From NCBI GenBank assembly GCA_027365835.1, contig DAHXLU010000015.1, forward strand, positions 1 to 5,964: DNA of 5,964 nt, in the 5' to 3' direction. Shown here in pieces: positions 1 through 5,330 of the stretch. The position numbers and the translations under genes are program-made. Source of the DNA: JAJZMA01 sp021850405 (GTDB lineage Bacteria; Chloroflexota; Dormibacteria; Aeolococcales; Aeolococcaceae). The notes beneath the pieces were generated by a model that saw nothing but the letters and a program-made list of their open reading frames with translations, made no database searches and was not told the origin of the DNA. The first letter of the stretch is position 1; the number at the start of each line of letters is the position of its first letter.

Positions 1-1443
1 GGCGGCGGTGGGTCCAGCTACGTTGCTCCAGGGGCAACCGGCATAAGCGGGTCGCTTACGTATGCCGGCGGTTCAGTCGTCATCAGCTATCTTGAGCCCA
101 TAACGACGACTACAACCGTGAGCAGTTCAGCAAATCCGGTACTGGTGGGACAGCCTGTCACCTATACCGCAACTGTAAGTCCGGTTCCATCTGGTGGAAC
201 AGTTTCCTTCATGGATGGCTCTGCAGCGATATCCCAGTGCACTGCGGTGCCGGTCAGTACTTCTACCGGGGATGCGACCTGTGTTGTTACCTATAGTTCC
301 CCTGGGTCACATGCCATAGCGGCAACATATGGCGGACATGCAGCCTATGTCACCTCATCCGGGAACCTCACTGAGACAGCTGCACTGACAGCAGTGAACC
401 TGCTGGCCTACGCCAGTCCATCTCCAGTAGTGTCGGGAGGAAAGGTGCTGTTTTCCACATCTGGCCTGCCATCATCTGCAACCGGCCATGTGGCCTTCTA
501 TTCAGGTGGTACATCGCTCTGCACTGCATGGCTGCCAGCAACCACCTGCTCTGGGACAGCAGACCTCCCCTCCGGCACCGACACCATTACAGCTGCCTAC
601 TCCGGGGATGGCATCTATGCTGCTGCGACAGCAACTGCCACACTCACGGTTTCCCCGGCACCTTCGACTCTTCCAACCACTACTGCTACCAAAGGCTACT
701 GGCTGGTAGCTGCAGATGGAGGAGTGTTCCCGTTTGGAGATGCAGCTGGCTACGGCTCCATGGGTGGATCCCATCTCAATAAGCCCGTAGTGGGTATGGC
801 GTCTACCGCAGATGGCAAAGGCTACTGGCTGGTAGCTGCAGATGGAGGGATCTTCCCGTTTGGAGATGCAGCTGGCTACGGCTCCATGGGTGGATCCCAT
901 CTCAATAAGCCCGTAGTGGGTATGGCGGCAACCCCGGATGGCAGGGGCTACTGGCTGGTAGCAGCAGATGGGGGAATCTTTCCGTTTGGAGATGCAGCTG
1001 GCTACGGCTCCATGGGTGGATCCCATCTCAATGCACCCGTAGTGGGCATGGCGGCAACCCCGGATGGCAGGGGCTACTGGCTGGTAGCTGCAGATGGAGG
1101 GATCTTCCCGTTTGGAGATGCAGCTGGCTACGGCTCCCTGGGTGGTACGCATCTGACCAGTCCGGTTGTAGGCATGGCGGCAACTCCAGATGGAAAGGGC
1201 TACTGGCTCATCACTGCCGCAGGTGGGGTGTACGCCTTTGGGGACGCAACAGGTGGCGCCACCCTGGCGGGTATCCATCTGACCAGTCCTGTAGTAGGCA
1301 TTGCTGCCAGCACAGGATCGCAGGGCTTCTGGGAAGCAACCGGAGCTGGTGCAGTATTTGGTTTTGGAGCATCTTCCTACTACGGCTCCATGGCCGGGCA
1401 ATGGCTCAATATGCCTGTAGTTGGCATCGCAGGGGTGGGCTAG
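1..1443 (+). CDS. Ig-like and GYWLVAADGG-repeat surface protein, C-terminal part (5' end outside window)
   Basis: The frame is open from the first base, so the start lies upstream; 480 codons are visible before TAG. Codons 1-35 are Gly/Ser-rich and resemble the end of a bacterial glycine-rich domain. Codons about 36-128 and 129-219 form two bacterial Ig-like domains (Big_3_5 type, with 'GQPVTYTATVSP', 'GGTVSFMDG' and 'AAYSGDGIYAA'). Each holds one close Cys pair (80/94 and 174/183) that could form a disulfide. A Pro/Thr linker leads to six tandem 42-residue repeats from codon 232 to the end, with consensus GYWLVAADGGIFPFGDA followed by a GSMGGSHL and PVVGMAATPDG half. From family knowledge such repeats probably fold as a beta-propeller-like domain of exported proteins. 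No sortase motif or C-terminal membrane anchor is present. Its role is probably extracellular, in adhesion or the cell envelope, but the substrate is unknown. An internal GTG at 118 is in frame but is unlikely to be the true start because the domain continues upstream. Confidence 0.85.
   Translation, partial: GGGGSSYVAPGATGISGSLTYAGGSVVISYLEPITTTTTVSSSANPVLVGQPVTYTATVSPVPSGGTVSFMDGSAAISQCTAVPVSTSTGDATCVVTYSSPGSHAIAATYGGHAAYVTSSGNLTETAALTAVNLLAYASPSPVVSGGKVLFSTSGLPSSATGHVAFYSGGTSLCTAWLPATTCSGTADLPSGTDTITAAYSGDGIYAAATATATLTVSPAPSTLPTTTATKGYWLVAADGGVFPFGDAAGYGSMGGSHLNKPVVGMASTADGKGYWLVAADGGIFPFGDAAGYGSMGGSHLNKPVVGMAATPDGRGYWLVAADGGIFPFGDAAGYGSMGGSHLNAPVVGMAATPDGRGYWLVAADGGIFPFGDAAGYGSLGGTHLTSPVVGMAATPDGKGYWLITAAGGVYAFGDATGGATLAGIHLTSPVVGIAASTGSQGFWEATGAGAVFGFGASSYYGSMAGQWLNMPVVGIAGVG
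694..1440 (+). repeat. Six tandem 126-bp coding repeats
   Basis: Units begin at 694, 820, 946, 1072, 1198 and 1324, each 126 bp (42 codons); the last is slightly shorter (117 bp). Units 1-4 are nearly identical in DNA. Units 1 and 2 differ mainly at the GGV/GGI codons and in the last few codons. Units 5 and 6 have diverged (GYWLITAAGG, GFWEATGAGA). The near identity of the inner copies, including silent positions, points to recent duplication or gene conversion, and the outer C-terminal copies look older. Confidence 0.9.
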
Positions 1444-1449
1444 ACGCCC

Positions 1450-1488
1450 AACCCCTGCAAAGGGGCTCCAAAGGGTCAGGGGTTTTCT
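1450..1488 (+). terminator. Probable intrinsic terminator after the surface protein gene
   Basis: Seven bases after the TAG stop, AACCCCTG (1450-1457) pairs perfectly with CAGGGGTT (1477-1484). The loop is 19 nt and TTCT follows directly, so the 3' arm runs into a short T tract (TTTTCT). Position and polarity suit rightward termination. The T tract is short and the loop is long, so strength is uncertain. Confidence 0.55.
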
Positions 1489-1866
1489 ACTGTGGCAATG
1501 GATTGCTGCTGCCAGCGCCTGCTCTTTCTGCCCGCGGCATAGATGCTTTCGTCACACAGCACAGCCGTACTCGGGTGCGCCCTTTTAGTTCTTTTGGAGT
1601 AGCTCCGGGCCGGGGATGGTTACTCTCCTACTATCCGCGCCAGACCGGGGGAACATCCATCTGGGCCGCCTGGCACTTCCCATACAGGCTTTCCCAGGTT
1701 CCAGGTCTCAGCAGAGGGACTGTGGAAAGTAGGGACTAGCCTGGAAGAGTGTGGGGGGCGCGCATGTCTGGCACTGGCCACAGACAGCATTCCAGGGCCG
1801 GAAGCGGAGATCTGTCTCTGAACTTTCTTCTCGCAACGCGAAGAAAGGAGCAGTGGTCCCCAAGGG
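1489..1866. other. Intergenic stretch without a supported gene
   Basis: About 380 bases between the terminator and the weak leftward ORF. Open frames here are short, start inside the upstream gene or show no family resemblance. I see several short imperfect repeats (AGGGACT twice near 1717-1738, TTCCAGG/CCTGGAA pairs near 1697-1746) and a small hairpin near 1764-1785 (TGTCTG/CAGACA). None defines a known element. Confidence 0.5.
1823..1847 (-). terminator. Weak hairpin, possible leftward terminator
   Basis: CTTTCTT (1823-1829) pairs with AAGAAAG (1841-1847). The stem extends inward as CGC-AAC-GCG after a 2-nt bulge. It lies 20 bases beyond the stop of the weak leftward ORF at 1867. Read leftward it is followed by TTCAG rather than a T tract, so a terminator role is only tentative. 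Confidence 0.2.
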
Positions 1867-2058
1867 CTAGAGCGTGTGTGCCCGGCGCCCCGGCCTACGC
1901 ACTGCGCCTGAATGTACTTTCTCTGCTCGGCGGAACGCCTCTACCACCTTGACAGCAGCTGCAATGAGCTCGGGAGATGCTCCAGTAGCGCGGAAGTCCC
2001 GAAGGACCCACTCGGCAGCCTCTCTCGTGCGGACAGGGGGGCCAGTACTTATCGGCAT
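1867..2058 (-). CDS. Possible small hypothetical protein (63 aa)
   Basis: I do not recognise this protein. From the ATG at 2058 it encodes 63 residues and ends in a TAG stop. The middle (about residues 11-44, 'TREAAEWVLRDFRATGASP' onward) looks like two amphipathic helices. The C-terminus is basic (RRPGRRAHTL). The frame stays open further upstream to an ATG at 2271, but those extra 71 residues are low-complexity and look non-coding. The shorter start is preferred because TATACT lies 6 bases before its ATG, which fits a leaderless transcript; an AGGAG lies about 12 nt upstream of the ATG, too far to be a convincing ribosome site. It lies downstream of, and on the same strand as, the NHL gene but 264 bases away. 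It could be a spurious ORF. Confidence 0.3.
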   Translation of the reverse strand: MPISTGPPVRTREAAEWVLRDFRATGASPELIAAAVKVVEAFRRAEKVHSGAVRRPGRRAHTL

Positions 2059-2064
2059 AGCGAG

Positions 2065-2070
2065 AGTATA
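2065..2070 (-). promoter_or_regulatory. -10 element (TATACT) for a leaderless transcript
   Basis: On the minus strand TATACT is followed by CTCGCT and then ATG. Transcription would start at or next to the A of the ATG. TATACT matches the sigma70-type -10 consensus TATAAT at five of six positions. No convincing -35 box is seen 16-18 bases upstream. It is the best sequence support for the small ORF beside it. Confidence 0.35.
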
Positions 2071-2322
2071 CGCTCCTTTGGCTTTGAAGGGCGGCGCAGA
2101 CCAGGTTTTAGGTATTAGCGCCACCACCGTTCTCTGATTGGGGCATGGAGCTGCTGCCGCATGCGCTCCGCCCGTTCCACCACAGTTGAACGGTGAACCG
2201 CTCGCAAGCCAGTCTCGCCAGCCCAATCCAGCCTGCCCGGGGCCCGCTCTCCGTTGCCTACGGGGTGGCAATGCACCATTCCAGGCAGCTCTGCCTGCCC
2301 CCCCATCTCCAGCTCTGCGCTG
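2071..2322. other. Intergenic stretch downstream of the NHL gene
   Basis: About 250 bases with no recognisable gene on either strand. Frames present are Pro/Arg/Ala-rich and give no domain. A short hairpin (AGGCA/TGCCT, about 2283-2296) lies just beyond the NHL stop but lacks a T tract on either side, so I do not call it a terminator. Confidence 0.45.
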
Positions 2323-3648
2323 TTAGCTGGTCGTTGCAGGTCGGGTAGGCTCCTCGTCCAGCGCGAAGATACAGTTGGTGTAGTAGTCGGAGATGAGTAT
2401 GGTTGCGCCGGTGGCAGTTGCTACTCCAACAGGATGGGAAAGCCGCAGCGGCGTTGCAGTCCCGTCAATGGTGGCGATACCCTGGTCACCCGGTCCTGCC
2501 AGAGTGTAGATGTCACCTGCTCCCATCTCCACTGCGTTCTGTTTGTGGGTCTCCCTGATTAGCTCCAGGATCTCGCTCGTGTTATACGACGCGATGTAAA
2601 GGTTGCCTTCTGGATCGGTAGCAAGGCTGACCGGCGCTCCAAGTCCGACGCCAAGCGCAGGTTCTCCCGTTGAGGTGATGCTACTGCGGCCGCCGCCAGC
2701 AATCTGGTAGGGGGTTGCCGGGAGCATAGCCTGGCCAAATTGCGTTCCGCCATGGGAGGGCACTTCTACAATCTTGTTCCCGTAAAGCTCTGCCACAAAC
2801 AGATCTCCCTGGCTGTCCACCGCAACAGCAACTGGGAAGGCCATACTGCCGGAGTAGAGCGGTTCGGGGGAAGTGGAGTCTGCCTTAGCCGACCCTGGGG
2901 GTGGCATCGGTCCAAGCAGTGTATATATATAGCCCTCTCTCATCCTGATTCCATACTGGGTGTGGGTAGTTGCGGCAACCTCCTGGACACAGTTGTTGCC
3001 CGAGTCAGCTATATACAGATTGCCCTTGGCATCCGTAGCTATACCGACAGGTCCCTGGAGCCTGGCATCGGTGGCAGTAATCCCGTCTCCCTGGTATCCT
3101 TCCGAAAGGCGGCCTGCAACTGGATATATATGGCCACTCTGCATAGGTTCGCCGAACTGCATCCCTGAGTGGTTGGGTACCTCCAGGATGATGGGGGTTG
3201 CCGCCCCTGCGATGAATAGATCGCCTGCCTGGTCCACTGCTACCCCCGTGGGGAAATTGAGCATGGCGCGGGTGGCCGGGCCAGTGAGCCCCATGTCTCC
3301 TGCATGGCCATCTCCTGCCACCGTGTAGAGGTGCTGTGCCAGCATGGCAATCCCGAACTGGTGATGTGTCTTTGCGGCCAGTTCCTCGATCCTGTTATTA
3401 CCGCTGTCAGCGATGTACAGGTTGCCGTGCCGGTCCATGGTGATTCCCATCGGCGTCGCTAGCTGGGAGAGGGGTGCAGGAATCCCTGCGGCGCTGGTGC
3501 CAGAGGTACCGTTTCCAGCCAGTACTGAGAGCTGCGCGCTGGTGGAGGAGGCAAGTTCAGAGGCCAGGATCGCTAACAGTGCAACGGGAAGGATAATAAT
3601 CGCCAGTACTGCAAGGCGCACCTTTGCTGGTTTGGTTAGTCGACCCAT
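2323..3648 (-). CDS. Exported NHL-repeat beta-propeller protein
   Basis: Complete 441-residue protein. Residues 1-11 are basic, 12-30 form a hydrophobic segment (LAVLAIIILPVALLAILA), and Thr-Ser-Ala then Gln (36-39) could be a signal peptidase site. It is therefore either secreted or held by an N-terminal anchor. The rest consists of six NHL-like blades with cores near residues 65-90, 132-157, 199-224, 271-296, 338-363 and 405-430. The best examples are 'GNLYIADSGNNRIEELA' and 'GNLYIADSGNNCVQEVA'. Blades are joined by linkers of the form QFGIAM..(G)xIYTVAG. Six blades suit a closed propeller. NHL propellers usually bind protein, carbohydrate or RNA; being extracytoplasmic, this one more likely binds an envelope or extracellular ligand. 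No enzyme motif is visible. It converges on the surface protein gene and diverges from the replication genes. No Shine-Dalgarno sequence is visible before the ATG. Confidence 0.88.
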   Translation of the reverse strand: MGRLTKPAKVRLAVLAIIILPVALLAILASELASSTSAQLSVLAGNGTSGTSAAGIPAPLSQLATPMGITMDRHGNLYIADSGNNRIEELAAKTHHQFGIAMLAQHLYTVAGDGHAGDMGLTGPATRAMLNFPTGVAVDQAGDLFIAGAATPIILEVPNHSGMQFGEPMQSGHIYPVAGRLSEGYQGDGITATDARLQGPVGIATDAKGNLYIADSGNNCVQEVAATTHTQYGIRMREGYIYTLLGPMPPPGSAKADSTSPEPLYSGSMAFPVAVAVDSQGDLFVAELYGNKIVEVPSHGGTQFGQAMLPATPYQIAGGGRSSITSTGEPALGVGLGAPVSLATDPEGNLYIASYNTSEILELIRETHKQNAVEMGAGDIYTLAGPGDQGIATIDGTATPLRLSHPVGVATATGATILISDYYTNCIFALDEEPTRPATTS

Positions 3649-3655
3649 GGAGTCG

Positions 3656-3661
3656 ACAATA
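3656..3661 (-). promoter_or_regulatory. Possible -10 element of the NHL gene
   Basis: Read on the minus strand, TATTGT (TANNNT type) is followed by seven bases and the ATG. This gives a leaderless or nearly leaderless mRNA and would explain the missing ribosome site. No good -35 box is seen. The start codon sits between two GTCGAC palindromes (3639-3645 region and 3652-3657 region) that could form a small hairpin. Confidence 0.25.
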
Positions 3662-3697
3662 TGCGTTAGTCGGAGGGAATCGGTGGCTGGGGCACGT

Positions 3698-3726
3698 TTG
3701 GCATCCAGATGTCACATGATTGTTAT
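3698..3726 (+). promoter_or_regulatory. Candidate promoter for the repA remnant / NYN pair
   Basis: TTGGCA (3698-3703, five of six matches to TTGACA) is separated by exactly 17 bases from TGTTAT (3721-3726, four of six matches to TATAAT). It faces rightward in the gap between the divergent NHL and RepA-like genes. A start near 3733 would give a leader of about 100 nt before the GTG at 3832. Confidence 0.35.
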
Positions 3727-3786
3727 GGGTGGGCGCTCGTGCAGGAGGAGAGTGGCCAGGCGTTCATCCAGCCAGCTCCTGGCTAA

Positions 3787-4149
3787 GGGGATACCACCAT
3801 CTCCCCACTAGGAGAGCGTTTTTTTCGTGAGGTGATAGAACGACCCATTCCGATTGATATGGCAGCTTTGCGAACTTTGCGGCGCAGCCCCCTTGCGCTG
3901 GATCTGTACGTTTGGCTGACGCACCGGTACAGCTACTTGAAAGCACCTGTCGTGATCCCCTGGGAGTCGCTTCATCTCCAGTTTGGGGCGGATTACGGAC
4001 GCATACGTGATTTTCGGGCCAAAGTAATCCGATCGCTCCAAGCGGTAGTGGCTGTTTACCCCGAGGCCCGATTGTCGTCCACCCCCGCCGGGTTGGAGTT
4101 GCGCCCCAGTCCAACGCACGTGAAGAGGGTCCTCACACGTGGTGACTAA
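3787..4149 (+). pseudogene. repA: RepA-type plasmid replication initiator, C-terminal fragment
   Basis: From GTG at 3832 this frame gives 105 residues matching the C-terminal domain of plasmid RepA proteins (RepA_C, PF04796, from memory). Visible family signatures are PIPIDMAALRTLRRSPLALD, YVWLTHRYSYL, IPWESLHLQFGADY, RIRDF, VYPEAR and LRPSP. Intact family members are usually about 250-350 residues, so most of the N-terminal region is missing. In-frame resemblance continues upstream of the GTG as GERFFREVIE back to about 3790. TAA at 3784 closes the frame, and no ATG, GTG or TTG lies between 3787 and 3832. I therefore read it as a 5'-truncated remnant. A short functional protein, or expression by frameshift at the T7 run (3819-3825), remains possible. 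The GTG has no good ribosome site. The 3' end overlaps the NYN gene by 11 bases. RepA proteins bind iterons at the origin, and repeats of that kind lie about 730 bases downstream. Confidence 0.7.
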
Positions 4150-4762
4150 TGTTTATGTCGACGGCTTCAACGTTTACTACGGCTGTCTACGGGGGACCCC
4201 CTATAGGTGGCTTGACCTAGAGGCTCTATGCCATCGGCTCCTCCCCCAGAACACCATCCATCGCATCAGGTACTTTACCGCTCATGTGTCGTCCAGGGTG
4301 ACTGACCCACAGGCCCCTCAGCGACAGCAGGCGTACTTGAGGGCGTTGGAGACTATCCCGTGTCTTTCCGTGCATCTTGGACACTTCCTCACCCACCCGG
4401 TATCCATGCCTCTGGCCGATCCACTTCCTGGTGGACCTGTGACAGTCAGGGTTATGAAGACGGAAGAGAAGGGATCCGATGTCAATTTGGCGACCCACCT
4501 GCTTCTTGATGCTTTCCGCAAAGATTGTGAGGTGGCTGTCGTTATTTCCAACGATTCGGAGCTGAAGGAGCCCATTACAGCTGTCCAGAGAGACTTTCAT
4601 ATTCCGGTGGGGGTAGTGAACCCACATTCGGCAGCACGACGTAGCAGGGCTCTGCGACCAGCCTTTTTCAAACAGATCCGTGGGAAGGATCTTCCGGCCT
4701 GCCAGTTTCCGGACCACATGACGGATACCAAAGGCATGATCCATAAACCGTTGGGATGGTAG
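4139..4762 (+). CDS. NYN-domain (PIN-like) nuclease
   Basis: A 207-residue protein filling the usual length of this family. It has the NYN / LabA-like layout (PF01936): YVDGFNVYYG at residues 6-15 (Asp8, Asn11), EEKGSDVNLATHLLLDA at 109-125 (Asp114), and VVISNDSEL at 134-142 (Asn138, Asp139, Glu141). The conserved C-terminal pattern NPH...ACQFPD..TD..G.IHKP is also present (161-204). Such proteins are predicted metal-dependent RNases of the PIN-like fold with a cluster of acidic residues. Most relatives have SNDSD; here the last Asp is Glu141, a conservative change. The GTG at 4139 is chosen because AAGAGGG (4123-4129) lies 9 bases before it; a second GTG follows at 4142. The start overlaps the RepA-like frame, suggesting translational coupling. 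The true target is unknown; a role in plasmid RNA turnover would be inference from position. Confidence 0.85.
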   Translation: MVTNVYVDGFNVYYGCLRGTPYRWLDLEALCHRLLPQNTIHRIRYFTAHVSSRVTDPQAPQRQQAYLRALETIPCLSVHLGHFLTHPVSMPLADPLPGGPVTVRVMKTEEKGSDVNLATHLLLDAFRKDCEVAVVISNDSELKEPITAVQRDFHIPVGVVNPHSAARRSRALRPAFFKQIRGKDLPACQFPDHMTDTKGMIHKPLGW

Positions 4763-4765
4763 TCC

Positions 4766-4798
4766 GTTAAAAAGCGAGGACCCACCGGAGCGGGTCCT
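4766..4798 (-). terminator. Intrinsic terminator reading leftward
   Basis: AGGACCC (4777-4783) and GGGTCCT (4792-4798) form a perfect 7-bp stem with an 8-nt loop. Read on the minus strand the stem is followed after three bases by TTTTT (4769-4773) and then AAC. On the plus strand no T tract follows, so the polarity is leftward, opposite to the NYN gene just upstream. No leftward protein gene is seen to its right, so it may end an antisense or origin transcript. Confidence 0.45.
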
Positions 4799-4801
4799 GC
4801 A

Positions 4802-4823
4802 CCCAGCTGCCTAAGCGGCTGGG
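4802..4823. repeat. Second hairpin in the post-NYN segment
   Basis: CCCAGCTGC (4802-4810) pairs with GCGGCTGGG (4815-4823) over nine positions with one G-U wobble and a CTAA loop. It lies four bases after the first hairpin. A G run rather than a T run follows. A third, smaller hairpin (GCACAG/CTGTGC, 4841-4856, loop CAGG) precedes the DnaA-like site. Confidence 0.5.
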
Positions 4824-4882
4824 GGGGTACCTTTAGCCTAGCACAGCAGGCTGTGCACAACCCGTATTTTTGCTAGTTATCC

Positions 4883-4934
4883 ACGCATAAACGGTCGCGC
4901 CCCCCCGTTGGGGCTACGCATAAACGGTCGCGCC
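4883..4934. repeat. Two 19-bp direct repeats (iteron-like)
   Basis: ACGCATAAACGGTCGCGCC occurs perfectly at 4883-4901 and again at 4916-4934. The copies start 33 bases apart, close to three helical turns, so a bound protein would sit on one face of the helix. A C7-GTTGGGG hairpin-prone spacer lies between them. The first copy overlaps the TTATCCACG DnaA-like site by three bases. Confidence 0.85.
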
Positions 4935-4942
4935 TTTAAAGG

Positions 4943-4963
4943 AACCTGTAGTTAACCTGTAGT
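4943..4963. repeat. Tandem 10-bp direct repeat
   Basis: AACCTGTAGT occurs at 4943-4952 and 4954-4963, an 11-bp period or about one helical turn. It directly follows the CCTTTAAAGG palindrome and precedes a DnaA-like box, so it may belong to the same control region. Confidence 0.7.
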
Positions 4964-5080
4964 AGGGAACGGAAAACTGTGAACAACTTACGGCTGATTC
5001 ATTCCAAGAAAAAGGAGTGCCGGACGAAGGCGTGAGAACAGCCAAGGCTCAGAGCTTCCGGCGCACCAATCCATAACCGC

Positions 5081-5191
5081 CCCTGGACCGCTCAGCCCAA
5101 CCAAACGATGATTCGGAGCCATAGACGACTGACTGCATCCCTTGCCCAACTCACTTACTAATCCATCGTTTGGTACATTGAGCGGCCATGG
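5081..5191. repeat. Large imperfect inverted repeat
   Basis: ACCAAACGATG (5100-5110) pairs perfectly with CATCGTTTGGT (5164-5174). After a small internal loop CCGCTCA (5088-5094) pairs with TGAGCGG (5179-5185). Beyond a bulged base the arms continue imperfectly (5081-5086 with 5186-5191). The loop is 53 nt. No open frame of note lies in it. It could be a structured RNA, a single-strand origin or a protein-binding site. Confidence 0.6.
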
Positions 5192-5199
5192 CACAATCG

Positions 5200-5330
5200 C
5201 TCTCCTCCCCCTGTGCGAAACAGGATGTCCTCTCCTTTGTTCCTGCACCTCCCCCCACAACGATGTTATGTATTGGGTATGGTGATGAGGTGCAGGAGGA
5301 GTGAACAAGAAAAGCACAGGGGGAGGAGAG
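5200..5330 (+). promoter_or_regulatory. Nested inverted repeat enclosing the start of the replication-relaxation gene
   Basis: A perfect 17-bp outer stem pairs CTCTCCTCCCCCTGTGC (5200-5216) with its complement at 5314-5330. Inside it TCCTGCACCTC (5241-5251) pairs perfectly with GAGGTGCAGGA (5287-5297), leaving a 35-nt loop. The AGGAGG ribosome site (5294-5299) lies largely in the inner stem, and the GTG at 5301 lies between the two stems. In mRNA this would hide the start, so it may act as an RNA switch or an autoregulatory site. The left arm is pyrimidine-rich and the right arm purine-rich. Confidence 0.6.

Larger units (their letters stand above)
4852..4986. other. Candidate plasmid replication origin
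   Basis: Three sites match the DnaA box pattern TT(A/G)TNCACA. TTGTGCACA is on the minus strand at 4852-4860, TTATCCACG (one mismatch) on the plus strand at 4877-4885, and TTGTTCACA on the minus strand at 4978-4986. Between them lie two perfect 19-bp direct repeats (4883-4901 and 4916-4934), a CCTTTAAAGG palindrome (4933-4942) and a tandem AACCTGTAGT pair. Direct repeats of 17-22 bp next to DnaA boxes are typical of iteron plasmid origins, and a RepA-type reading frame lies close by. No long AT-rich melting region is obvious, and only two iterons are seen, so function is inferred. Confidence 0.45.

Noticed and set aside
502..1401. 299-codon open frame on the minus strand
   Set aside because: It lies wholly antisense to the repeat region of the surface protein. 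Its own repetition merely mirrors the 126-bp coding repeats and its protein is Cys-rich nonsense.
694..1440. Regular repeats that could be mistaken for a CRISPR array
   Set aside because: The 126-bp period is in frame, has no unique spacers and encodes a known type of protein repeat.
1401..1739. 112-codon plus-strand frame running out of the surface protein gene
   Set aside because: It begins inside the upstream gene in another frame, crosses the terminator and has no family resemblance.
2918..2935. TATATATATA run, and a similar one near 3122
   Set aside because: Both lie inside the NHL gene and encode the repeated Tyr-Ile-Tyr linker, so coding explains them better than a promoter.
3764..4119. 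Minus-strand frames opposite the RepA-like gene
   Set aside because: The plus strand carries clear RepA_C motifs. The antisense products have none.
5278..5283. TATGGT as a -10 element for the replication-relaxation gene
   Set aside because: The match is weak, no -35 box lies at the right spacing, and it falls in the loop of the nested repeat.
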